Below, piece by piece: positions 42,722-51,837 of a stretch of DNA of 64,000 bases (its first letter is position 1; each line of letters begins with the position of its first letter). This DNA comes from DASYAE01 sp036501535 (GTDB taxonomy: Bacteria; Actinomycetota; Actinomycetes; Streptomycetales; Catenulisporaceae). The DNA lies in the NCBI GenBank assembly GCA_036501535.1, contig DASYAE010000228.1, forward strand, positions 17,995-81,994, written 5' to 3'. The position numbers were made by a program, and so were the translations under genes. A model generated the notes under the pieces. That model worked only from the letters and a program-made list of their open reading frames with translations. It made no database searches and was not told the origin of the DNA.

Positions 42722-43501
42722 GTACAGGGCGGCAGCGGCAGCGGCGTCGTCGTGCACGCGGCCGAGCAGGCGGCAGCACGCCGCCGCCCGGTCCATCAGC
42801 GGCGCGTCGGCCGTGGCGGTCTCGCTGCCGCTCGGACGGCGGGCGAACAATCCCGCGGCCGTCTCCCGAAACGCCTCGACCGCCGGCCCTGCGCAGTGCT
42901 CGCAGACGGAGTCGGCGGCCGCTGTGGCGGCGTGCTGGTGGCCGTCGATGGTCGCGGCCGCAGCGAACCAGTCGGACGCGGCCGTCCGCAGATGATCGGC
43001 GTCTGCCGCGATCGGCATCAGGTGAGCGGCTGGTGTGTCGTACGCCGCGCTCGCGCCGAGCATCATGGCGACGCCCGCCGCCTCCCAGCCATGCGCGAGG
43101 CTCGCGGCACGGGCACGGGGTGCGTCGCCGATCCCGGTGCTCGGCCGGGCGCCCGGGATCCGTCCGGGCGAGATCAGCGCGGCCAGGCCAGAGCCGTCCG
43201 CCCTCGACGTGCCGACCGACTCGATCGTCTGCGTGAGTAACGCCTCGACCTGCCGATAGTTGTGCGCCATCGCACGCAGGCGACCACCGACATCAGCCAG
43301 CGACACCGCTGCGGTGCTTAGTGCGTCGGTGACGACTGATGCGAGCGCGCTGTGGACGTCCGCGCCAGCGCTCCCGATCAGCGGCAGGCTTAATGCGCCC
43401 AGGCTGTCTGAGGTCTGCTGGAATGCACGCGCAGCGGAGTCGAGTACGTCAAGATCGACCGCGTAGCCGCCGTAGACCGCCGCATCATGCACCGCCACCA
43501 C
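42719..43501 (-). CDS. EspC/WXG100-like type VII secretion-associated protein (putative)
   Basis: A 260-residue Ala-rich, helical protein. The first 90 residues (YAVDLDVLDSAARAFQQTSD, then a middle SAGADVHSALASV and RLRAMAHNYRQVE end) resemble EspC-type type VII substrates, a helix pair of about 90 residues. Residues about 130-260 are also helical and hold Cys-rich motifs (SVCEHCAG, AAACCRLLG) of unknown role. No YxxxD/E signal is evident. I chose the GTG at 43501 with CTGGAGG eight bases upstream; frames from 43534 are possible. There are no other type VII genes within the window, so the call is tentative. Confidence 0.45.
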   Translation of the reverse strand: MVAVHDAAVYGGYAVDLDVLDSAARAFQQTSDSLGALSLPLIGSAGADVHSALASVVTDALSTAAVSLADVGGRLRAMAHNYRQVEALLTQTIESVGTSRADGSGLAALISPGRIPGARPSTGIGDAPRARAASLAHGWEAAGVAMMLGASAAYDTPAAHLMPIAADADHLRTAASDWFAAAATIDGHQHAATAAADSVCEHCAGPAVEAFRETAAGLFARRPSGSETATADAPLMDRAAACCRLLGRVHDDAAAAAALY

Positions 43502-43586
43502 TGCCGCTACCTCCAGGACGTCCACGCTGGCCACCTTGAGTCGCCAGTCGATGACATCCTGTCACATGCGTTATGCGCGGCTGTGC

Positions 43587-46238
43587 CTAAAGCACCGGCA
43601 GCAGGTCAGGCAGACGACCGTCGTGCTCCTCGCCAACAGCTACCCGCTCTGCGGCCACCTCGCCGTAGACCGTCGTGCGTTGGCGAGTGGGTCGCCCGGC
43701 AGCCTCGGCGATGGCGCGCAGCTCCCGCACGGACTTGTAGCTGCCGTAGGACGAGCCGGCCATCCGGGAGATGGTCTCCTCCATCAGCGTGCCGCCGAGG
43801 TCGTTGGCGCCGCTGCGCAGCATCTGCGCCGAGGCCTCCGGGCCGAGCTTGACCCAGCTGGTCTGGATGTTCGGGATCACCGGGTGCAGCAGCAGCCGGG
43901 CCATCGCGGTCACCGCCCGGTTCTCCCGCATCGTCGGGCCCGGCCGGGCGATGCCGGCGAGGTAGACCGGCGCGTTGGTGTGGATGAACGGCAGGGTGAC
44001 GAACTCGGTGAAGCCCGCGTGGCCGTGCTCGAGATTCTTACGCTGCATCGACGCGAGCAGCCGCAGGTGGCCGAGCCAGTGCCGGGGTTCGTCGACGTGT
44101 CCGTACATCATGGTCGAGGAGGAGCGGACACCGAGGCTGTGCGCGGTGCTCACCACTTCGATCCAGTCTGCCGCGGGCAGCTTTCCCTTGGTCAGCACCC
44201 AGCGGACCTCGTCGTCGAGGATCTCGGCCGCGGTCCCGGGGATCGTGTCCAGTCCCGCCTCGCGGGCCGCGATAAGCCAGTCGCGCACCGATAGGCCGGT
44301 CCGAGCCGAGCCGTTCATCACTTCCATCGGCGAGAACGCATGAACGTGCATATCGGGCGTGCGGGCCTTAACCGCGCGGGCGATGTCGAAGTAGGCCGTA
44401 CCGGGCAGGTCGGGGTGGATGCCGCCTTGCATACACACCTCGGTCGCACCGACGTCCCAGGCCTGCTCTGCTCGTTCACTGATTTGGTCTAACGAGAGGG
44501 TGTATGCGTCGGCATCGGTGCGGCGCTGGGCGAAAGCGCAGAAGCGGCAGCCGGTGTAACACACGTTGGTGAAGTTGATATTGCGGGTGATCAGATAAGT
44601 GACCTCGTCGCCGACCATGTCGTGGCGCAGTGCGTCGGCGATGGAGCACAGCTCGTCGAGGGCGCGTCCGTCCGCGTCGAACAGCGCGAGGGCCTGATCG
44701 TCCGTCAGCCGGGTCGGGTCGGAGGCGCCAGTGTCGAGCGCGGAGCGCAGCTCGGCGTCGAGCCGGGCCGGAGCCGAGGCGCCGTCAGACCGGCGCGGAC
44801 CGCGACCGCGGGCCTGCTCGCGCAGCTCGTCCCAGTCGCCGTAGACGGCATCGAAGTCACCGCGGCGGTCCTCCGACCGGCCGACGGTGTCGACCACGGT
44901 GTGCAGGTCCGTACGGCCGCTCGCGGTGAGCACCGCGTCCGACTCCTGCCAGGGCCGCCCGGCCGGCATCGCGTCCTCGGCCGCCAGGCCGGTCTCCGGG
45001 TCGGCCAGCGCGCGGACGTGCGGCAACAGGCGCGGATCGAGCCAGGGCTCGCCGCGCTGGATGTACTCGGGATAGACGGTCAGCCGTTCACGCAGCGTGA
45101 AGCCGGCCGACGCGGTGTGGTCGGCCAGAAGGTCGATCTGCGGCCACGGCCGCTCGGGGTTGACGTGGTCCGGGGTCAGCGGGGACACCCCGCCCCAGTC
45201 GTCGATCCCGGCGGCGATCATCTGCGCGTACTGCCCGCCGACCAGGTTGGGCGGCGCTTGGATGCGCGCGGCCGGCCCGAGGATGATCCGGGTGACCGCG
45301 ATGGCGGCGGCCAGCTCGCCGAGGTCGGCGTCGGCAGCGGAACCCATCGCGGTGTGCGGCTTGGCCCGGAAGTTCTGCACGATGACTTCCTGGATGCCGT
45401 GATACCGGCGCGCGGCGCGGCGGATCGCGAAGATCGCGTCCGCCCGTTCGGCGTAGTCCTCACCGATCCCGAGCAGCACGCCGGTGGTGAACGGGACGTT
45501 GGACCGTCCGGCGTCCTCCAGGACGCGCAGGCGCACCGCAGGCTCCTTGTCCTGCGAGCCGTAGTGCGGGCCCCCCGGCTCCGACCACAGCCGGGTCGCC
45601 GTCGTCTCCAGCATCATGCCCATCGACGGCGCGACCGGCTTGAGCCGCTGGAAGTCACTCCACGTCAGCACGCCCGGGTTGAGGTGCGGCAGCAGGCCGG
45701 TCTCCTCCAGCACCCGAATAGCCATCGCGCGCACGTAAGCCAACGTGTCGTCATACCCGTGCGCATCAAGCCACTCGCGCGCCTCAGGCCACCGCGCCTC
45801 AGGCCGGTCCCCCAGCGTGAAAAGAGCCTCCTTGCAGCCGAGCGCAGCGCCGTCGCGGGCGATCGCAAGCACCTCGTCCGGCGAAAGGAACATCCCGTGC
45901 CCCTCGCGCCGCAGCTTCCCGGGCACAGTGACGAAGGTGCAGTAACCACACCGGTCGCGGCACAGCCGGGTGAGCGGGATGAAAACCTTCCGCGAATAAG
46001 TGATCACCCCCGGCCGCCCGGCGAGTTCAAGCCCGGCATCACGCACCCGAGCCGCAACGGCCGTCAAAGCCGCCAACTCAGCACCGCGTGCCTGAAGCAA
46101 CACCTCAGCCTCAGCCACGTCGAGCGCGACACCGTTCTCCGCCCGCTTCAACGCACGTCGCATCGCGTTAGCCGTCGGCGCCGTCCCACCGGACTGCGCT
46201 CCGCCGGTACCCCGGTCGGTCAACGGGTACTGGTCCAC
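43587..46238 (-). CDS. fbiC: FO synthase FbiC (CofG/CofH fusion)
   Basis: An 883-residue fusion enzyme that makes 7,8-didemethyl-8-hydroxy-5-deazariboflavin, the F420 chromophore. Two radical SAM domains are seen: CRDRCGYC (about 93-100; CofG half) and CYTGCRFC (about 560-570; CofH half), each the CxxxCxxC iron-sulfur site. Other blocks include RRYHGIQEVIVQNFRAKPHTAM, and WIEVVSTAHSLGVRSSSTMMYG with HGHAGFTEFVTLPFIH in the second half. Length equals the actinobacterial FbiC. F420 cofactor use is typical of actinomycetes. GTG 46238 is the start. The 258-base gap to the next gene shows nothing recognisable. Confidence 0.95.
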   Translation of the reverse strand: MDQYPLTDRGTGGAQSGGTAPTANAMRRALKRAENGVALDVAEAEVLLQARGAELAALTAVAARVRDAGLELAGRPGVITYSRKVFIPLTRLCRDRCGYCTFVTVPGKLRREGHGMFLSPDEVLAIARDGAALGCKEALFTLGDRPEARWPEAREWLDAHGYDDTLAYVRAMAIRVLEETGLLPHLNPGVLTWSDFQRLKPVAPSMGMMLETTATRLWSEPGGPHYGSQDKEPAVRLRVLEDAGRSNVPFTTGVLLGIGEDYAERADAIFAIRRAARRYHGIQEVIVQNFRAKPHTAMGSAADADLGELAAAIAVTRIILGPAARIQAPPNLVGGQYAQMIAAGIDDWGGVSPLTPDHVNPERPWPQIDLLADHTASAGFTLRERLTVYPEYIQRGEPWLDPRLLPHVRALADPETGLAAEDAMPAGRPWQESDAVLTASGRTDLHTVVDTVGRSEDRRGDFDAVYGDWDELREQARGRGPRRSDGASAPARLDAELRSALDTGASDPTRLTDDQALALFDADGRALDELCSIADALRHDMVGDEVTYLITRNINFTNVCYTGCRFCAFAQRRTDADAYTLSLDQISERAEQAWDVGATEVCMQGGIHPDLPGTAYFDIARAVKARTPDMHVHAFSPMEVMNGSARTGLSVRDWLIAAREAGLDTIPGTAAEILDDEVRWVLTKGKLPAADWIEVVSTAHSLGVRSSSTMMYGHVDEPRHWLGHLRLLASMQRKNLEHGHAGFTEFVTLPFIHTNAPVYLAGIARPGPTMRENRAVTAMARLLLHPVIPNIQTSWVKLGPEASAQMLRSGANDLGGTLMEETISRMAGSSYGSYKSVRELRAIAEAAGRPTRQRTTVYGEVAAERVAVGEEHDGRLPDLLPVL

Positions 46239-46496
46239 ACGTGCCTCCGCCCATCCATCCGCCGGCGCGCCCTATGACGCCCTGTCGGCTGCAACTACTC
46301 CCCCGCCGAACATCATCCCGTGCCACCGACGCTACCCGGCCACGCGGGGGCCGTTGGTGATCTTCGGCGTGCGGAAGGCCGAGCGAATGCGCCGTTCTCG
46401 TGAACTCCTCGGACCCGGCAGTGCTTGAGAGCGATATGCGTGGTTTACTGGCGCAGAGGATCGTGAAGCCCTCACAACAAGGGAGGCGAATGGCGA

Positions 46497-47765
46497 ATGC
46501 TGCTGAGTTTTCGCTTCGCCAACCATCGCTCCTTCCGCGACGAGCAGCAGTTGAACCTCACCCCGGTCTACGCGGACGGTCTGCCGGATGAGCACGCTCC
46601 CGAGGCAGTGACCGTCGCCGGGATCTTCGGCGCAAACGCCTCGGGCAAGTCGAACACGCTCGACGCGCTGACCTATATGCGTAGGCTCACGCTGCGCTCG
46701 GACCGGGAGGTCGAGCCCGGCGAGGGCATCAGACGCTCACCGTTCCGACTCGTGCCCGAGATCGCCGATGAGCCATCGCGCTACGTCGTCGACCTTCTGC
46801 TCGAGGGGGTGCGTCACACGTATGGGTTCAGCATCGACGACCGCCGGGTCCTCGAGGAGTGGCTCTACACTTATCCGCACAACCGGCAGCGCAAGATCTT
46901 CGAACGCGAAGGATCGGACTTCGCGTGGGGAGAAGAGTCGGGCAAGGAAAAGGAACTGCCCCGGATCGCCGAGATCACCGCTTCGACAGCGCTCTTCGTG
47001 TCGACCATCGCGCGATTCGACCTGCGCAAGTCCGGGCCGCACAGCAAACCCACGCATGCGATCTATCGGTGGTTCCGGCAGGTCGACGCCGGTCTGGACG
47101 ACGGCACCAAAACGGCGCACCGTCCGATCTGTTGGGTTCAGGACGCTCCACAACGCGATCTTGTCATCAGCCTGCTGCGAGCGGCTGATGTGGGAATCTC
47201 CGATGTGGTGGTCGTGGCACCGAGAGCTGATCCGACCGTCCTGGCGCAACTGAGCACCGTCCAGGCGGAACGGGCCGAGATTCTTCGTTCTCGCCTACAG
47301 TTCATCCACTGCGGAGCCGATGGAGACACGGCCCTCGACCTCGCCGACGAGTCGGCTGGAACACGCCGGATTCTGGCGCTGGCCGCACGATGCGTCGATA
47401 CGCTCTCGATCGGCGCCCTCATGTCCGTCGACGAGATCGACGCAAGTCTCCACCCCATGCTCACGGCGAAGATGATCGGGCTATTCCAGTCGGAGCGCAC
47501 CAATCCGCGGCGCAGCCAGCTTCTCTTCACCAGCCACGATGCGACGCTTCTCGGCACGTTCGATGCGGACGAGGTGCTGCACCGCGACCAGGTTTGGTTC
47601 ACCGAGAAGGACCATCACGGCGCGTCTACGCTGTTCCCGTTCTCCGAGTTCAAGCCGCGCAAGCAGGGCGAGAACAGACAGCGTCGCTACCTGAACGGGA
47701 GCTATGGCGCGGTGCCCGACCTGTCGAAGGACCTATTCGAGCAGGCACTCACCGCGCGGGGATAG
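46497..47765 (+). CDS. AAA15-family ATPase (RloA/OLD-like)
   Basis: A 422-residue ABC/SMC-type ATPase of the COG1106/AAA15 kind. Seen: the start MLLSFRFANHRSFRDEQQLNL (family N-terminus), Walker A FGANASGKSNTLDAL (about 44-58), and near 310-340 Walker B LMSVDEIDASLHP with LLFTSHDATLL. A signature-like DESAGTRRILALAARCV precedes it. In other bacteria such RloA proteins lie with RloB, and AAA15 ATPases act in phage defence (for example PARIS). All core motifs look intact. GGGAGG is 11 bases upstream of the ATG. Its GC content and codon use are somewhat less biased than the neighbours, hinting at transfer. Confidence 0.85.
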   Translation: MLLSFRFANHRSFRDEQQLNLTPVYADGLPDEHAPEAVTVAGIFGANASGKSNTLDALTYMRRLTLRSDREVEPGEGIRRSPFRLVPEIADEPSRYVVDLLLEGVRHTYGFSIDDRRVLEEWLYTYPHNRQRKIFEREGSDFAWGEESGKEKELPRIAEITASTALFVSTIARFDLRKSGPHSKPTHAIYRWFRQVDAGLDDGTKTAHRPICWVQDAPQRDLVISLLRAADVGISDVVVVAPRADPTVLAQLSTVQAERAEILRSRLQFIHCGADGDTALDLADESAGTRRILALAARCVDTLSIGALMSVDEIDASLHPMLTAKMIGLFQSERTNPRRSQLLFTSHDATLLGTFDADEVLHRDQVWFTEKDHHGASTLFPFSEFKPRKQGENRQRRYLNGSYGAVPDLSKDLFEQALTARG

Positions 47766-47769
47766 TTCC

Positions 47770-48024
47770 GTGGCGCCGAGACGGAGTGATCAGGGCCGCG
47801 GCGGATCCGTCCGGGTCGGTGCCGGAGACGCCCCGGAGGCCAACCCCTCGACGGCTGTCTGGCAGCTCATCGAGCATTTGAAGCAGCCACGACCACCCGC
47901 GCCGCACCCCTGCCAGAGCCGCGCCCACCGGCAGGGGTTCGAGGCAGCTCGGCGCAGCGGATATCGTCGTGGGGTTGGGCCCCATCCAGCCGGCACCGTA
48001 CGCCGGTCTTCTTCCGCGGAGTGA
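47770..48024 (+). pseudogene. Internally deleted RloB-like partner of the AAA15 ATPase
   Basis: Four bases after the ATPase stop, GTG 47770 opens an 84-codon frame. It begins VAPRRSDQGRG, like the basic RloB N-terminus, and soon reads EANPSTAVWQLIEHLK, resembling an RloB C-terminal segment. The roughly 150 residues normally between, with the TOPRIM-like core, are missing; after that the frame is Arg/Pro-rich and unfamiliar. I infer an RloB gene that lost its middle. The match is by recall only, so a different small partner remains possible. Confidence 0.4.
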
Positions 48025-48031
48025 TTGATCG

Positions 48032-49432
<1,401 letters not shown>

Positions 49433-49496
49433 TTCGATGGCTTTGACCTGCGAGTTTCTTCCTTTCTGATCTTTCAATGCCTTTCCATCCTGCCAT

Positions 49497-49554
49497 GCAG
49501 AAAGTCCCTGGAAAGTCCCTCTGACAGATCGGAAGGTCCCAGAAAAGTCCCAGA
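49497..49554. repeat. AAAGTCCC direct repeats in an AT-richer patch
   Basis: AAAGTCCCT occurs at 49499 and 49510, AAGGTCCCAG at 49531 and AAAGTCCCAG at 49543. The patch 49433-49640, after sdaA, is far less GC-rich than its surroundings. I see no gene in it; it looks like foreign or non-coding DNA at the island boundary. Confidence 0.5.
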
Positions 49555-49667
49555 GGTTTCCCGGCCCGACCAGAGCCTTCAGCACCTTCCAGGCACGGTC
49601 GAAGTCCCAGGCGATGATCATGGCCACGTCGCTAGGAACTTGCGCTGCCGGATCGACAATTTTGTGT

Positions 49668-49874
49668 CTATGCCGCTGCTGGTGTCAGGCCGAGGTGGTG
49701 GAAGAGGGTCTGCATGCCGATGCGTAGGGTCTCGTAGTCGCGGTCGATCTGGGTCCAGACGGCGGGTTTGCGCCCGAGTCGCGGGCTGCGCACGCCGGCC
49801 AAGATGGGACCGATGATCTGGTCTCGGAGGGCTCGAAGGTGCACGTGATGCTCGACGTGGCGACGGCCGCGCAC
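49668..49874 (-). pseudogene. C-terminal transposase-like fragment
   Basis: A 68-residue minus-strand frame with RDQIIGPILAGVRSPRLGRKP and ending TLRIGMQTLFHHLGLTPAAA. The wording resembles the C-terminus of actinobacterial transposases with Arg-rich DNA-binding tails, but the catalytic part is missing and upstream sequence is in other frames. It marks the likely left edge of the accessory island. Assignment is from memory of such ends and is uncertain. Confidence 0.4.
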
Positions 49875-50009
49875 GGCCTGTCCAAGGAGCGGCGCGGCGA
49901 GTTCGCTCTGATCACGGCCGGCGGTCGCGCGCTTGCCGGGACCGCGCTCGCCGTCCGGGACGAGGGCGTCAAGGTCGGCGATCGGCTGACTCTCGGGCCC
50001 CGTCCGTAA
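49839..50009 (+). CDS. Small ORF with a possible ubiquitin-like (YukD-like) fold
   Basis: A 56-residue frame with GTG at 49839 and GGAGG eight bases upstream. The sequence alternates strands and turns: HVMLDVATAAHGLSKERRGE, then FALITAGGRALAGTALAVRD, then EGVKVGDRLTLGPRP. The GVKVGDRLTLG end is what beta-grasp proteins such as YukD/EccD show (DGDRLTL). It has no known partner nearby except debris, so it may be a truncated gene. It overlaps the transposase fragment by 36 bases on the other strand. Confidence 0.35.
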   Translation: MHVMLDVATAAHGLSKERRGEFALITAGGRALAGTALAVRDEGVKVGDRLTLGPRP

Positions 50010-50208
50010 CGGCTACGGCAACAGGCTTCACGGGTACCCGCTCCCCGGGGTCTGCCACATATCCCCAACACTCGCCCGCGTCTACGCGGTCGTGCGCGAA
50101 TCGGCGTGAATCCGCAGGCCAGGACCTCCTGTCCGGAATGGCGGGCGTATATGGACCGCTAGAATTGCATAGAACAACCGCCGCCCGTTTCGGCCCGCGG
50201 CATTCCCG

Positions 50209-51708
50209 GTGGTCTTCGAGTTGAGAGGCGGGCTTCTGGTGCCCAGCGGCGTGTGGATCGTGCTGTTCTTGGTGGGCACGGCCGTGAGCTTGGGCAGCAG
50301 CTGGATTCTGGTCTCCCGGCTCGAACGGCTCGGGGAGCGCGCGGGGATGTCCGAGGCGCTGCTCGGGATGGTCGCGGCGCTCGCCGCCGACGCCCCGGAG
50401 ATCACCGCCGCGGTCACCGCGCTCGCCCACGGGCAGGCGGCGGTCGGTGCGGGAGTGGTGGTCGGCTCGAATGTGTTCAACCTCGCCGCGCTGCTCGGTC
50501 TGGGCGCGGTGGTAGCCGGGCGGATCGGACTGCACCGCAAGGTGATCTGGCTCTCGGGCACCGTCGCGGTCTGGGTCGCGCTGGTGTGCATGCTCGCGGT
50601 GCTCGGACTCTGCTCGGCGATCGCCGGGTTGCTCCTGGTCGCCGTCGTCCTGGTGCCGTACCTGGTCGTGCTCGGGCTCAGCCCGCGGCGTCTGGCCGGG
50701 CTGCCGCTGCCCGCGGCGTGGACGCGGTGGCTCGGTGCCGCGGTGCACGAGGAGGAGCTCGAGATCGACGAGGCGGTCGCGCCGCGGCGCGGCACGTGGC
50801 GCGACGGCGTGGTGGCCGGGCTGATGCTGCTGGTCGTGGTCGGGGCCAGCACGCTGATGGAGAGCGCGGGCACCACGTTGGGCACCCGGTTCGGGCTCGC
50901 CGACATCATCACCGGCGGTCTGGTGCTGGCCGTGGTCACCAGCCTGCCCAACGCGGTCGCCGCGGTCTACCTCGCTTCGCGCGGGCGCGGCGCGGCGGTG
51001 CTCTCGACCGCCCTGAACAGCAACGCGCTCAACATCGCCGTCGGACTGCTGCTGCCCGCCGCGATCACCGGGCTCGGGCCGCGCACCGACCAGGGGACCT
51101 TGGTCGCGGCCTGGTACGCGGGCCTGACCGTGCTTGCGCTCACCTTCGCCTACCGCGACAAGGGCCTGAGCCGCCTACCCGGCGCGGTGATCATCGGCGG
51201 GTACCTGGTGTTCGTCGCCGCGCTGATCGCCTCCACCCTGGCGGGCCGGGTCAGCCCGGCCGCGGCGCTGCTGCCGGCGGTCGCGGTCGGCGGGGTCAGC
51301 ATGCTGCTGCTCGCCCGGCCGCGGCGCGCCCTGGACCCCGCAGTCGCCCGTATTCGCGCCGTGCACGGCGACGACGACGTGCCGGTTCCCGGGGGCGTGT
51401 CGGTGCGTGCGTGGCGGGCGAGCCTGGTGGTATGCGCGGCGATCGCGGTGGTCGACGCGGCCACCGGCCACCGGCTGATCCTGATCGGCCTGCTCGCCCT
51501 CGCCCCGTGCTGCGCGGTGCCCGCCGGGCGCTGGCGGCGTACCGCCGCGACCGGGGCGCTCGCGCTCGGGCTCGGTGTGCTGCTGGGCTTTCCCGACCAG
51601 GTGTTCGCCACCTTCGTCCAGTACATGTTCCTCGCCGCGATCGCGGTCGTGGCCTGCGTGGCCACCGGCTGCGCCGCTGTGATCCAGCGGCGCCAGCCGG
51701 CGGGCTGA
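50209..51708 (+). CDS. Sodium/calcium exchanger-family membrane protein
   Basis: A 499-residue polytopic protein. Two CaCA repeats are visible: AADAPEITAAVTALAHG with VGSNVFNLAALLGLG (about 60-105), and SLPNAVAAVYLASRGRGAAV with STALNSNALNIAVGLL (about 245-290). They form the ion site of cation/Ca2+ antiporters, although usual acidic residues are partly replaced (Asn in the second repeat). The C-terminal 150 residues add further membrane helices like those of SpoIIE-type membrane domains. GTG 50209 is used; a GTG at 50239 is also possible. It lies convergent to the ClC gene. Confidence 0.85.
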   Translation: MVFELRGGLLVPSGVWIVLFLVGTAVSLGSSWILVSRLERLGERAGMSEALLGMVAALAADAPEITAAVTALAHGQAAVGAGVVVGSNVFNLAALLGLGAVVAGRIGLHRKVIWLSGTVAVWVALVCMLAVLGLCSAIAGLLLVAVVLVPYLVVLGLSPRRLAGLPLPAAWTRWLGAAVHEEELEIDEAVAPRRGTWRDGVVAGLMLLVVVGASTLMESAGTTLGTRFGLADIITGGLVLAVVTSLPNAVAAVYLASRGRGAAVLSTALNSNALNIAVGLLLPAAITGLGPRTDQGTLVAAWYAGLTVLALTFAYRDKGLSRLPGAVIIGGYLVFVAALIASTLAGRVSPAAALLPAVAVGGVSMLLLARPRRALDPAVARIRAVHGDDDVPVPGGVSVRAWRASLVVCAAIAVVDAATGHRLILIGLLALAPCCAVPAGRWRRTAATGALALGLGVLLGFPDQVFATFVQYMFLAAIAVVACVATGCAAVIQRRQPAG

Positions 51709-51785
51709 CGAGATCTCCCGCAACTCCCGGGCGGCGCCTCACGCCTCGCGGGCATGAGAGCGCTCGCCGGCGAGGGAGGCGGTGA

Positions 51786-51802
51786 CCGCGACCCGGTCGC
51801 GG
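51786..51802. terminator. Palindrome between the exchanger and ClC genes
   Basis: CCGCGACC-C-GGTCGCGG has perfect 8-base arms, in the 129-base gap between two convergent genes. It could end transcription from both sides, although the one-base loop is too tight for an ideal hairpin. Confidence 0.35.
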
Positions 51803-51837
51803 CGCCGGCGCAGGAGTTGGAACATGCCGGTGATCTC

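Noticed and set aside
47880..48031. Glycine or other riboswitch before sdaA
   Set aside because: No conserved aptamer core was recognised; the sequence is better explained as the end of the broken partner gene.
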